DNA of 64,000 nucleotides, taken from assembly GCA_963782595.1 (NCBI GenBank), contig CAWAKJ010000005.1, forward strand, positions 496,001-560,000, in the 5' to 3' direction. This stretch comes from JAMQPK01 sp963782595. Lineage in GTDB: Bacteria; Acidobacteriota; Vicinamibacteria; Vicinamibacterales; JAMQPK01. Shown here one piece after another: positions 25,814 to 34,062 of this stretch. The position numbers and the translations under genes were made by a program. Positions within the stretch are counted from its first letter, which is position 1, and every line of letters begins with the position of its first letter. The notes under the pieces are model-generated. The model did no database searches. It worked only from the letters and a program-made list of their open reading frames with translations, and was not told where the DNA came from.

Positions 25814-26551
25814 TTTCAAAATGTGCCCCACCGCCTGCTTCTGAAGGGCGACGAGACCTGTGATGCCGCGCTGCGCGAGATCGAGCAGTTCGTCGAGAGC
25901 GTCGCGCCCGAACGGCAGCGCTTCGGCTGTGCCCTGGACCTCGATGAACTTGCCGCTGCCGGTCATGACGACGTTCATGTCCACTTCGGCGCGCGAGTCT
26001 TCTTCGTAGGCCAGATCGAGCATCCGGGTGCTGTCGATGATGCCGACGCTCGTCGCGGCGACATAATCCTGGACGGGAATCTCGTTCAGCATCCCCTTTT
26101 CGCGAGCGTTCTCGAGCGCGAGCACGAGCGCCACGAACGCACCGGTAATCGCGGCCGTGCGGGTGCCGCCGTCGGCCTGGATCACGTCGCAATCCATCCA
26201 GATCGTCCGCTCGCCGAGCTGATCAAGCTTGATGACCGAGCGCAGCGATCGGCCGATGAGCCGCTGAATCTCCTGCGTCCGGCCGCCCACCTTGCCAGCC
26301 GAGGCCTCTCGTGTGGTTCGCGTCGTCGTGGCGCGTGGCAGCATGCCGTATTCGGCGGTCACCCAACCTTTGCCGGTGTTGCGCAGAAACGGAGGCACCC
26401 GATCCTCGATCGACGCAGTGCAGATCACCTTCGTGCGTCCGGACTCGATGAGGACGGAACCCTCAGGGTGCAGCAGGTATTGAGGATGAATGAAGGTCGG
26501 GCGAAGCTGATCTGGTGCTCTGCTGTCAACGCGCATCAGTTGGTTATCCAT
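25811..26551 (-). CDS. rph: Ribonuclease PH
   Basis: 246 aa, the usual length. Landmarks are the N-terminal DQLRP, GSVLIESGRTKVICTASIEDRVPPF, the phosphorolytic-site arginine pair in RTQEIQRLIGRSLRSV, IWMDCDVIQADGGTRTAAITGAFVAL and DLAYEEDSRAEVDMNVVMTGSGKFIEVQGTAE. The enzyme trims tRNA 3' ends phosphorolytically and works as a hexamer. It overlaps the upstream GerMN gene by 16 nt, and precedes rdgB, a common rph-rdgB pairing in bacteria. Confidence 0.96.
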   Translation of the reverse strand: MDNQLMRVDSRAPDQLRPTFIHPQYLLHPEGSVLIESGRTKVICTASIEDRVPPFLRNTGKGWVTAEYGMLPRATTTRTTREASAGKVGGRTQEIQRLIGRSLRSVIKLDQLGERTIWMDCDVIQADGGTRTAAITGAFVALVLALENAREKGMLNEIPVQDYVAATSVGIIDSTRMLDLAYEEDSRAEVDMNVVMTGSGKFIEVQGTAEALPFGRDALDELLDLAQRGITGLVALQKQAVGHILK

Positions 26552-27111
26552 TTGAGATCCTGCTCGATCGGTCGTCGCAGGTCGAGATGGCCGGCCAGTG
26601 TATCGACTTCTTTGCCGTCGATGAGAATCTGCACGCTGGTGATCGCCGGCAGATTTGCGGTAAGCGCGCTCACGATCGCGTACACCGTCAGAATCTCGTT
26701 CGTCGTGCCGCCGGGGTGATTCTGCCGCAGCTCGGGGCTGAGATCGACGTACGTCTCGCCGCCTTTCGTGAAAAATACCGTCCGCAGTTTCGTGCCGTCC
26801 GGAATCGCTGATGCATGCGTCTCGGGCGCTGCGGCGAGCTGCGCCTCGATGATGCGCTTCGCCTGTTCGACCGTGCCTTCACCGTACAGCACCTCGCGTT
26901 CGACAGCCGTCAGGCCGGTGCCCTGTTCGTCGACATAAAACAGCCGCGCACGGATCTTTCTCGCCTCGGCCGCGGCTGTCGGCGGGGGCGCCGTCTCCTC
27001 CGGCACGGTTGTCAGCCATCGCGGTCCGAGCACCAGGAGCAGAACGAGGCCGAGGCCGAGGACTGCGGCCAGCGCGATATAGAGTCCAACGGTACGGGGC
27101 ACGCGCTTCAT
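26536..27111 (-). CDS. GerMN-domain membrane or periplasmic protein
   Basis: 191 aa from the ATG at 27111, which overlaps the amidase stop in ATGA. One N-terminal TM segment (GLYIALAAVLGLGLVLLLVLG) is followed by a GerMN domain at about residues 50-185 (ARLFYVDEQGTGLTAVEREVL, VYAIVSALTANLPAITSVQILIDGKEVDTLAGHLDL). GerMN modules occur in sporulation and cell-envelope proteins, often beside amidases, and are thought to bind cell-wall or partner proteins. Here the direct coupling to an N-acetylmuramoyl-L-alanine amidase supports a role in peptidoglycan remodelling. A longer upstream in-frame extension overlaps the amidase and is not believable. Confidence 0.82.
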   Translation of the reverse strand: MKRVPRTVGLYIALAAVLGLGLVLLLVLGPRWLTTVPEETAPPPTAAAEARKIRARLFYVDEQGTGLTAVEREVLYGEGTVEQAKRIIEAQLAAAPETHASAIPDGTKLRTVFFTKGGETYVDLSPELRQNHPGGTTNEILTVYAIVSALTANLPAITSVQILIDGKEVDTLAGHLDLRRPIEQDLKWITN

Positions 27112-28718
27112 GGTGTTGCGATCACCTGCGGGCTCAATTCGAGATGGTCGCGGTAGGCGGCGACCGCTTCGGTAAGCGCCAGCGCGACGCGGTTCTGGAA
27201 GTCTGTCGACGTCAGCAGCTTCTCCTCCTCGGGATTCGAGAGGTAGCCGAGCTCGATCAGCACGGCCGGCATATTGGCGCCGGCGAGATTGCGCATCGGC
27301 GCGCGCTGCAATGTCACGGTCGGCAGCCCTGCGGTCGCGCGCAGCCGCTCGTCGACGATGCCGGCGAAGGCATTCGATCCGTCCAGATGCGCTGCCTGCG
27401 CGAGCTCCCACTCGACGAGCGCAATTTCGCGCGTGTTGCCACCGAAGACCGGCAGCACGGCGCGATCGGCCTGCGACTGGCGCCGCGCGTCTTCGCCGAA
27501 CCGATCGAGGCTGAGCGTGAAAATCGTGGCGCCGCGGGCCGAAGGTCTCGGCGATCCGTTTGCGTGCAGACTGATGAACAAGTCGGCCTTGTTGTTGTTG
27601 GCGATCGAGGCGCGGCTGTCTGCGCCGATCCGATTGTTGTTGTCCTCGTGCGTCAGCAGCACGCGCATGCCGAGGCGTCCTTCGATGACGGTCTTGACGC
27701 GGCGTGCAATCGCGAGCGCGACGTCTTTCTCGACCGCGCCGCCCGGGCCTTTGACGCCGCTGTCGTCGCCGCCATGCCCCGGATCGATGACGATGGTGCC
27801 GAGCGTCGGTCGGGCACCGCCGCCGAACACCGGCAGAGGGCCGGTTGCGACCGCGGGTCCCGGCGCGCCAGGCGCGGCCGGCCCGGCCGGCCCGGCCGGA
27901 AGAGCCGGGGCAGACGATTCGGTTGGCGCGGCGAGAAGCTCGACCGTGACGATCGCCGCCGTACCGCTCGAGGTCGCCGGCGAGGTGCGGAACGAGCTGA
28001 ACCGCTGGCCCAGGTCCATCTGAATCGTGGTCGGGTCAGTCGCGCGGATGGCCGTCAGCAGTCCCTGCGGCGATGGGGCAGACGGAAGCGAGGCATCGAG
28101 CGCGTCGGCATCGACGCGCAGCAGCAGCCGATTCTGCTCCTGCGTCACAGTGGCGGTCGCGCGCGGGGCAATCTGAAATGTCACGCGCAGCGACGAAGGG
28201 CTGTCGTCGTATTGCGCCGTGACGTGCGGAACGCGGAGATCGCCCACGACCAGCAGACGCGAACCAGGCCGGAAGTCGAGCTTCACGTCGTAGACCGGCG
28301 CGAGCGCGCGGTTGATGAACTCGACGGGCACGAGCCATCGGTTGCCGCGTCGTGTCAGCGGAACCGGCATCGAGACGAGCCGCCCGGATGCCGACACGAG
28401 CGACTGATCGGGCGTGAGCACGATCGTCTGATTCTTGTAGCTCGCCGTCACCGCGTTTGCGGCCGGGTCGTCTCGAATCTGCAACTGGAATAAATTGGCG
28501 AGATCGTCGAGCCCGACCATCTGATGGTTCTGCACTTCGGCGGTGGGCAGTGTGCGTCGCCCGTCACGCGACAGAACGGTAATGGGACCGCCCTGCGCAA
28601 GAAGTACGTAGCGTCCGGCTTTAGCCGGACCCCATTGCACAACCGGGCCGTGTGCCACTGTCGCCAGCGTCAACAGGCCGAGTGCGTAGGTGACGTATCG
28701 AATACGGCGACGTCTCAA
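27108..28718 (-). CDS. N-acetylmuramoyl-L-alanine amidase (Amidase_3) with AMIN-like N-domain
   Basis: 536 aa. N-terminal signal/TM (RYVTYALGLLTLATVAHG), then a beta-rich AMIN/copper-amine-oxidase-like region (residues ~40-260), a Pro/Ala/Gly linker (~275-300), and the catalytic Amidase_3 domain from about 305 to 530. Zinc and catalytic residues are visible in IDPGHGGDDSG, GAVEKDVAL, SLHANG and AVLIELGYLSN. It cleaves the lactyl-amide bond of peptidoglycan in the periplasm. The start is assigned to a TTG at 28718 and is uncertain. A REP palindrome (28613-28630) is part of the coding sequence and encodes GPAKAGRYV just after the signal sequence. Confidence 0.9.
   Translation of the reverse strand: MRRRRIRYVTYALGLLTLATVAHGPVVQWGPAKAGRYVLLAQGGPITVLSRDGRRTLPTAEVQNHQMVGLDDLANLFQLQIRDDPAANAVTASYKNQTIVLTPDQSLVSASGRLVSMPVPLTRRGNRWLVPVEFINRALAPVYDVKLDFRPGSRLLVVGDLRVPHVTAQYDDSPSSLRVTFQIAPRATATVTQEQNRLLLRVDADALDASLPSAPSPQGLLTAIRATDPTTIQMDLGQRFSSFRTSPATSSGTAAIVTVELLAAPTESSAPALPAGPAGPAAPGAPGPAVATGPLPVFGGGARPTLGTIVIDPGHGGDDSGVKGPGGAVEKDVALAIARRVKTVIEGRLGMRVLLTHEDNNNRIGADSRASIANNNKADLFISLHANGSPRPSARGATIFTLSLDRFGEDARRQSQADRAVLPVFGGNTREIALVEWELAQAAHLDGSNAFAGIVDERLRATAGLPTVTLQRAPMRNLAGANMPAVLIELGYLSNPEEEKLLTSTDFQNRVALALTEAVAAYRDHLELSPQVIATP
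28613..28630. repeat. REP-like palindrome within the amidase coding sequence
   Basis: GTCCGGCT (28613-28620) and AGCCGGAC (28623-28630) pair with a TT loop, flanked by TACGTAGC. The same GTCCGGCT/AGCCGGAC core recurs at 61381 and 62722. Here it is translated as part of the mature N-terminus of the amidase. Confidence 0.8.
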
Positions 28719-28726
28719 AAGGTGTA

Positions 28727-28750
28727 CATGATAGCAGTCGGGCTATCATG
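28727..28750. promoter_or_regulatory. Inverted repeat in the divergent amidase/guaB promoter gap
   Basis: CATGATAGC (28727-28735) and GCTATCATG (28742-28750) form a 9-bp inverted repeat. Each arm also offers a -10-like TATCAT facing outward. On the right the TATCAT ends 6 nt before the guaB ATG, the spacing of a leaderless promoter. It could equally be an operator controlling both genes. Confidence 0.4.
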
Positions 28751-28755
28751 ACCGC

Positions 28756-30240
28756 ATGTTCGACCTCGCTGCGGCGGTCCGAGGCTGCACGTTCGACGAC
28801 TTCCTCTTTGCGCCCCGATTCAGCATCCTCGAGCGCCGCGATCCCCGGACTGTGGATCTCTCGGCGCGTTTTTCCGAGCATCTCACGCTGAAAGTCCCGA
28901 TAGTTTCCGCCAACATGGACACCATCACGCGGTCCGCAATGGCCGTCGTCCTGGCCGAAGAAGGGGGCCTCGGCGTGATCGATCGCGGGTTTCGCGGTGG
29001 CGACATTGCCGCGCAGGTGCGCGAGGTCGAGATCGTCAAGCGCACGCAGCATGGCGTGATACCCGATCCGTACACCGTTGCGCCCGGCGATAGTCTGACC
29101 ACCGCGAGCCGGACGATGCAGAAGTCGGGGGTGGGCACGCTGGTTGTCGTGGACGGCGCGCGCAAGTTGAAGGGGCTTCTGACGGCGCGCGACGTCAGGT
29201 TCGTCGCGGGGGAGAAGCGCGTGAGCGAGCGGATGACGCCGCTCGACCGGCTGGTCGTGCATGCCGGCGCGATCTCGCTCGACGAGGCCGAGCAGGTGAT
29301 GATCGACCGCAAGGTCAAAAAGCTGCCGCTCGTCGACGAGGACGGCGTGTTGACGGGCCTTATTACAGCCAAAGATATCATCGAGCAGAAGCGGTTGCCG
29401 CTGGCTACCCGCGACGCACAGGGACGCCTGCGTGTGGGCGCGGCCATTGGCGCCAAGGGCGACTACCTCGAGCGAGCCGCCGAGCTCATCAAGGCCGGCG
29501 TCGATGTTCTGGTGATCGACATCGCTCACGGTCATTCGATCGTGATGGCGAAGGCGCTCGAAGCCTTTCGCGCGCGGTTCGGCGACGTCGAACTCGTCGC
29601 CGGGAATGTGGCGACGGCCGAAGGCGCCAGATACCTGGCCGAGCGGGGCGTCAACGGCATCAAGGTGGGCATCGGTCCGGGCGGCGGGTGCACCACACGG
29701 CTCAACACCAACTTCGGCGTGCCGCAATTGCAGGCGCTCGTGGAATGCCGAACGGCAGCCGGCGGCAGGATTCCGCTCATCGCCGATGGCGGCATCAAAC
29801 GTGACGGCGCCATCATCGAAGCGCTGCTGTTTGGAGGTGACACGGTCATGCTGGGCAATGCGTTTGCAGGCACGGCCGAGACGCCGGGCGAAACCGTGCA
29901 CAAATCGGTCGTGCTTCCCGAGTCGCAGAAAGTGGTGCGTGTGCCCTTCAAGGTCTTTCGAGGGATGGCGTCGATCGGCGCCATGGTCGATCGGCTCGAC
30001 GTCGAGGACGCCGACTCGGTCGATGTCGAAACACTTGGCGCCGAAGGGCTCGAGGTGAGCGTACCCCTGCGCGGTTCTGCACGACCCGTCATGGCCGGGA
30101 TGCTGAAGCACCTCTCGTCGTCAATCAGCTACGGCGGCGCGGCGGGCCTGGGCGAGTTGAAGACCATGTTCTGGGATCGCCCAGAGGATTACATTATTAG
30201 ATTATCCGAGTCGAGCCGCCGCGAGTCGTTTGAACGTTGA
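28756..30240 (+). CDS. guaB: IMP dehydrogenase / GMP reductase family protein with CBS pair
   Basis: 494 aa. N-terminal TFDDFLFAPRFS and VPIVSANMDTIT are typical of the family; a tandem CBS (Bateman) insertion follows at about residues 100-205. The catalytic loop reads VGIGPGGGCTTR with the nucleophilic Cys near residue 310; phosphate-binding ADGGIK and MLGNAFAGTAETPGE are intact, and SISYGGAAGLGELK closes the barrel. The catalytic-flap pair Arg-Tyr of classical IMPDH (RYFQ) is not evident: the region between VFRGMASIGAM and VSVPLRG lacks it, which resembles GMP reductase. Either reaction in the guanine-nucleotide pathway is possible. It is divergent from the amidase operon with only 37 nt between starts. 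Confidence 0.85.
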   Translation: MFDLAAAVRGCTFDDFLFAPRFSILERRDPRTVDLSARFSEHLTLKVPIVSANMDTITRSAMAVVLAEEGGLGVIDRGFRGGDIAAQVREVEIVKRTQHGVIPDPYTVAPGDSLTTASRTMQKSGVGTLVVVDGARKLKGLLTARDVRFVAGEKRVSERMTPLDRLVVHAGAISLDEAEQVMIDRKVKKLPLVDEDGVLTGLITAKDIIEQKRLPLATRDAQGRLRVGAAIGAKGDYLERAAELIKAGVDVLVIDIAHGHSIVMAKALEAFRARFGDVELVAGNVATAEGARYLAERGVNGIKVGIGPGGGCTTRLNTNFGVPQLQALVECRTAAGGRIPLIADGGIKRDGAIIEALLFGGDTVMLGNAFAGTAETPGETVHKSVVLPESQKVVRVPFKVFRGMASIGAMVDRLDVEDADSVDVETLGAEGLEVSVPLRGSARPVMAGMLKHLSSSISYGGAAGLGELKTMFWDRPEDYIIRLSESSRRESFER

Positions 30241-30275
30241 AAAACGCAGCCGACCCCTTTACTCTTTAGAGACCG

Positions 30276-30659
30276 ATGCTTAACAAGGGTGATCACGTTC
30301 CGCGGTTCGAATGCACGACCATCGACGATGTCCAGGTGAACTACGCCGATCTGTGGCAGAAGAAGAACCTGGCTCTCGTGTGCCTGTCGGAAGACGCGTC
30401 GCCCGACGCGCAGACCTACATCCAGGAGCTGCGCGACGCGCAGAAGGCGCTTGCCATGCACGACGCAGTCGTTGTCGTCACCACCAACCCCATCGAGGGT
30501 ATGCCGCTGCCTGGTTGCGCGGTCGCAGATCGGTGGGGAGAAATGCAGTGGATTCGGTCGGCTGAACACGTCGCGGAGCTGCCTTCGCCTCGCGAGATTG
30601 CGGCCTGGCTGCATTTTGTGGAGATTCAGTGCCCTGAATGCGAAGGCGAAGTTCACTAG
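30276..30659 (+). CDS. Redoxin-like protein of unknown function
   Basis: 127 aa. The opening LNKGDHVPRFECTTIDDVQVNYADLWQKKNLALVCL resembles the first strands of AhpC/TSA-type thioredoxin folds (GDxxPxF...), but the peroxidatic Cys position is absent. The only close Cys pair is CPEC near the C-terminus, and further Cys are found in VCLS and PGCAV. A divergent non-peroxidase redoxin, perhaps a thiol-based regulator, is the best guess. It follows guaB by 35 nt and precedes a DUF4159 gene by 41 nt on the same strand. Confidence 0.65.
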   Translation: MLNKGDHVPRFECTTIDDVQVNYADLWQKKNLALVCLSEDASPDAQTYIQELRDAQKALAMHDAVVVVTTNPIEGMPLPGCAVADRWGEMQWIRSAEHVAELPSPREIAAWLHFVEIQCPECEGEVH

Positions 30660-30700
30660 AGGACGGGCCACCGGCCATCGTGTAGACTTTCAGGAACCCT

Positions 30701-31516
30701 ATGCGGGTCAAAAAGCTGGTCGCCCTTGGTGTCATCCTCGTCCTGGGGATGACCGCCCTCGCCGAAGCGCAGCGCCGCGGCCGGCGCGGCGGCCTTTCCT
30801 ACGTCAAGCGCCCGGAACACATCACCTGGAATAGCGATTTCACCTTCTGCAGACTGGCCTTCCGTGAGGCCTATGACGGCGACGGTGGCGGGTGGGGCGT
30901 CGACTATCCTCGCGCCGACATGAACCTGCCGATCCGGCTGTCGGAGCTGACACGGGCCACGGTCAATTTCGATTCAGATCACGAGCCCAATCACGTCGTG
31001 ATACAGGCGACCGAGCCCGAGCTCTTCAAGTGTCCGTTTGTCATGATTACCGAAGTGGGCGCGGTCTTCTTCGACGATCAGGAAGCGCTGGCGCTTCGAC
31101 AGTATCTGCAGAAGGGCGGCTTCATCTGGGCCGACGATTTCTGGGGCGAATATGCGTGGGCCCACTGGGAGCGCGAACTGCGAAAGGTGCTGCCGGCAAG
31201 CGAGTACCCGATCATCGACGTGCCGATGAACCACTCGATCTTCCACACCTTGTTCGATTCGAAACGATTCCCGCAGATTCCCTCGATCGGGTGGATCTAC
31301 AGCGGCACGACGTCCGAACGTGGACAGGACAGCGCCACGCCACACGCGCGCGCCGCCGTCGATTCGAAGGGGCGGATTATCGTCTTCATCTCGCACAACA
31401 CCGATTTCGGCGACTCGTACGAGCGCGAGTCGGACGACCCGACCTATTTCTATAATTTTTCGGTGGAAGGCTACGCGATCGGCATCAACATCCTGCTATA
31501 CGCGATGACGCACTGA
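30701..31516 (+). CDS. DUF4159-domain secreted protein
   Basis: 271 aa. A signal peptide covers residues 1 to about 23 (LVALGVILVLGMTALAEA). The body matches the DUF4159 pattern, a glutamine-amidotransferase-like alpha/beta fold: FTFCRLAFREAYDGDGGGWGVDYPRADMNLPIRLSELT, then GGFIWADDFWGEYAWAHWERELRKVLP, HSIFHTLF and EGYAIGINILLYAMTH. In Acidobacteria and Planctomycetes these genes are often next to AAA ATPase/DUF58 gene sets, which are not visible here. AGGAA lies just upstream of the start. Confidence 0.85.
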   Translation: MRVKKLVALGVILVLGMTALAEAQRRGRRGGLSYVKRPEHITWNSDFTFCRLAFREAYDGDGGGWGVDYPRADMNLPIRLSELTRATVNFDSDHEPNHVVIQATEPELFKCPFVMITEVGAVFFDDQEALALRQYLQKGGFIWADDFWGEYAWAHWERELRKVLPASEYPIIDVPMNHSIFHTLFDSKRFPQIPSIGWIYSGTTSERGQDSATPHARAAVDSKGRIIVFISHNTDFGDSYERESDDPTYFYNFSVEGYAIGINILLYAMTH

Positions 31517-31637
31517 TCGTCGCGACGCTCTTCGTCAACAACAGCAGCCATAGAACCAGCATCAGCAGGAACCAGTGCACGTGGTGGGGCACGTGACCCT
31601 GTTCGCGCTCCTCCTGCGCCTCTACCGCAATCCGCAT
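31485..31637 (-). CDS. Possible small membrane protein (50 aa)
   Basis: A leftward ATG frame of 50 codons that overlaps the DUF4159 3' end by 32 nt. It begins with a charged segment MRIAVEAQEEREQGHVPHH and continues with one strong TM (WFLLMLVLWLLLL) and a short tail. The charge-then-TM layout is what makes it interesting. No Shine-Dalgarno sequence is visible, so it may be a chance frame. Confidence 0.3.
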   Translation of the reverse strand: MRIAVEAQEEREQGHVPHHVHWFLLMLVLWLLLLTKSVATISASSRIAGC

Positions 31638-31678
31638 AAGTGACATCGGCGTGTACTATTTGCAAGACGAGTACCTTC

Positions 31679-32995
31679 ATGGCCTCCCGTTTTTCGTTCA
31701 TGCTCCGCGCGCTCGCCTATCCCAACTACCGGCTGTTCTTTGGTGGTCAGATCGTGTCGCTCATCGGCAGCTGGATCTCGATGACGGCCACCAGTTGGCT
31801 CGTCTACCGCCTCACTGGTTCGGCGATGCTGCTCGGCGTTGTCGGGTTTGCCGGGCAATTTCCGGGATTCGTGCTCGGGCCATTCGCTGGCGCGTGTCTG
31901 GATCGATGGGACCGTCACCGCGTGCTGGTAGTGACGCAAGTTGTCTCGATGCTCCAATCGTTTACGCTGGCCTATCTGACCTTCAGCGGTCACATCACCG
32001 TGTCGGCAGTGATTGTCCTGAACGGCGTTCAAGGCCTCGTGAATGCCTTTGATATGCCGGCGCGGCAGGCGTTCCTGAGCACGATGATCACCGACAGGGA
32101 CGATCTGGCGAACGCGATCGCGCTGAACTCGTCGATGTTCAATGCGGCGCGGCTGGTCGGGCCCTCCATCGCGGGTGTCATGATTGCGACATCTGGCGAA
32201 GCCTGGTGTTTCCTGGTTGACGGTGTCAGCTACTTCGCCGTGATCATCGCGTTGCTGGCGATGAAGAACGTGAGACGGCTGCAGCGTCCTGCGGCTCACG
32301 TCGGGATCCTCGAGCACGTGCTGGAAGGCTGGCGCTACGTCTTCGGGTTCAGGCCCATCCGCTCGCTGATGCTGCAGCTGGGATGGTTGTGCCTCGTGGC
32401 GATGCCCTTCACGGTGTTGATGCCGGTCTTCGCCGATCGGATTCTCGGCGGCGGCCCGCACACGCTCGGGTTCCTGATGACGGCATCCGGCGTCGGCGCG
32501 TTAAGTGGCGCGTTGTGGCTGGCCGGCCGCAGGTCGGTTGTGGGGCTTGGCCGCGTCATTCTGATCAACACGGTCGTCTTCGGTTCCGGGCTCATCGGAT
32601 TTGCACTCTCGCGGTGGCTGTGGCTGTCGCTCGTGTTCATGGTCGTCATTGGCTTCGGCATGATGGTGCTGATGGCCTCGACCAACACCGTCATTCAGAC
32701 GATCGTTGACGAGGAGAAGCGCGGACGGGTGATGAGCTTCTACACGATGGCCTTTCTCGGCACGGCACCCTTCGGCAGTCTCCTGGCAGGGTGGCTCTCC
32801 ACACGTGTAGGCGCGCCGCAGACGGTGTTGATGAGCGGCGTGCTCTGTCTTGCGACCTCGGTGTGGTTTGCAGCGGAGTTACCCGCGATCCGCGTCTTGG
32901 TACGCCCGATTTACGTGCGCATGGGCATACTGCCCGAGGTTGCACAAGGGCTGCAGACGGCCGCGAATTTGATGACGCCGCCGGAGCAGGAATAG
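31679..32995 (+). CDS. MFS transporter, EntS/MFS_3-type exporter
   Basis: 438 aa from the ATG at 31679 (MASRFSFMLRALAYPNYRLFFGGQ), with about 12 TM segments. The loop 2-3 signature appears as GACLDRWDRHRVLV, and the N-terminal YRLFFGGQIVSLIGSWISMTATSWLVYRLTGS is characteristic of the MFS_3/enterobactin-exporter group. Substrate unknown; efflux by proton antiport is likely. A TACTAT -10-like box lies at 31654-31659. The gene ends just before a CGAAAGG heptamer tract. Confidence 0.88.
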   Translation: MASRFSFMLRALAYPNYRLFFGGQIVSLIGSWISMTATSWLVYRLTGSAMLLGVVGFAGQFPGFVLGPFAGACLDRWDRHRVLVVTQVVSMLQSFTLAYLTFSGHITVSAVIVLNGVQGLVNAFDMPARQAFLSTMITDRDDLANAIALNSSMFNAARLVGPSIAGVMIATSGEAWCFLVDGVSYFAVIIALLAMKNVRRLQRPAAHVGILEHVLEGWRYVFGFRPIRSLMLQLGWLCLVAMPFTVLMPVFADRILGGGPHTLGFLMTASGVGALSGALWLAGRRSVVGLGRVILINTVVFGSGLIGFALSRWLWLSLVFMVVIGFGMMVLMASTNTVIQTIVDEEKRGRVMSFYTMAFLGTAPFGSLLAGWLSTRVGAPQTVLMSGVLCLATSVWFAAELPAIRVLVRPIYVRMGILPEVAQGLQTAANLMTPPEQE

Positions 32996-33000
32996 ATAGT

Positions 33001-33056
33001 CGGAAGGCGAAAGGCGAAAGTCGGAAGGCGAAAGGCAGAAGGCGAAAGGCGACAGC
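33001..33056 (+). repeat. Perfectly phased heptamer tract (CGGAAGG/CGAAAGG)
   Basis: Eight contiguous 7-nt units: CGGAAGG, CGAAAGG twice or with a final T, CGGAAGG, CGAAAGG, CAGAAGG, CGAAAGG and CGACAGC. It fills the gap between the MFS and RluD-type genes. Its purine-rich units could serve as a ribosome binding site for the GTG at 33061. Confidence 0.9.
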
Positions 33057-33060
33057 AGAC

Positions 33061-34020
33061 GTGAGTGAGCGGACGTGGACAGTGTCGGACGAGGATGTCG
33101 GGCTTGTGCTCGATAAGTTCCTGGCGGCGCCAGATCGGCTCGGGTCGAGATCCCGGGCCGTGGCGGCTCGTGAGCGCGGCAAGGTGTTCGTCAATGGCGC
33201 AGAAGCGGGGCGGGCCGAAATTCGGCTGCGATTGAAGCCGGGCGATGAGATTCGCGTCTGGGAGGACCGGCCGGGGAGCGCACGGAAGCGGGCTGCACCG
33301 CATACGGCGGGACCGCTGCGAATTCTGTACGAAGATCGCGTCCTTATTGTGCTCGACAAGCCGGCTGGACTGCTTGCGGTGCCGCTCGAGCGGCGAAGCG
33401 AGGCGACGTCGATCTTCGATCAAATAGAAGATCACATGCGCTCGCATGGTAAGCGCAAGCCCTTGGTGGTGCACCGGATCGATCGCGATACGTCCGGTAT
33501 CGTGCTGTTTGCGAAGGACGCACGCGTGCAGGCCCAGTTGAAGCAGCAGTTCCGCGAGCGCACCCCCGAGCGGGTGTATCTGGCCGTTGTGTACGGCTGC
33601 CCGAATCCTGAATCCGGTACGTGGCGCGATCACCTCGTCTGGGACGAGCGGGCGCTCATTCAGAAGGAGACGCATCCGGCCGATCCGCGTGCGGCCGAAG
33701 CGATCAGCCAGTACAAAGTGATCGAGACATTCGGGTCGACCTCCCTCATCGAGGTCCGCCTGACGACAGGGAAACGGAACCAGATTCGCATCCAGGCGCG
33801 GTTGCGCGGCCACACGCTGGTCGGCGAAGCGCGGTATGTCTACGGTCCGGAGCACCTGCGCCCGATCCCGTTCAAGCGACAGGCCCTTCATGCCTGGCGT
33901 CTCGGCTTTCATCACCCGGTCGAACGGACGCGCATGTCGTTCGAGGCGCCACTTCCTGCCGATTTCAAGAAGCTGCTGACTCGCCTCCGCGGCACGTCTT
34001 CTGCACGAGATCCTCAGTGA
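33061..34020 (+). CDS. RluD-type rRNA pseudouridine synthase
   Basis: 319 aa from the GTG at 33061. An S4-like N-terminal domain (residues ~5-75, LDKFLAAPDRLGSRSRAVAARERGKVFVNG) precedes the RluA/RluD catalytic domain, with HRIDRDTSG carrying the catalytic Asp and LTTGKRNQIRIQARLRGHTLVGEARY as motif III. The enzyme isomerises uridines in 23S rRNA or tRNA; the exact site cannot be read from sequence. The start lies immediately after a heptamer tract. Confidence 0.9.
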   Translation: MSERTWTVSDEDVGLVLDKFLAAPDRLGSRSRAVAARERGKVFVNGAEAGRAEIRLRLKPGDEIRVWEDRPGSARKRAAPHTAGPLRILYEDRVLIVLDKPAGLLAVPLERRSEATSIFDQIEDHMRSHGKRKPLVVHRIDRDTSGIVLFAKDARVQAQLKQQFRERTPERVYLAVVYGCPNPESGTWRDHLVWDERALIQKETHPADPRAAEAISQYKVIETFGSTSLIEVRLTTGKRNQIRIQARLRGHTLVGEARYVYGPEHLRPIPFKRQALHAWRLGFHHPVERTRMSFEAPLPADFKKLLTRLRGTSSARDPQ

Positions 34021-34062
34021 GCCTCGAATGTGGTGTCGGAGCGTCTGAAACGGGAGCCATTG

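Noticed and set aside
25688..26719. 343-codon plus-strand frame opposite rph
   Set aside because: It begins inside the CCGACTA tract and runs antisense to a complete RNase PH; no homology is visible.
27880..27905. Tandem GGCCGGCCC in the amidase gene as a mobile repeat
   Set aside because: It encodes the Pro/Ala/Gly linker and is explained by low-complexity coding; no flanking palindrome like the REP core.
33001..33056. Heptamer tract considered as a CRISPR array
   Set aside because: There are no spacers, the units are 7 nt, and no cas gene is present nearby.
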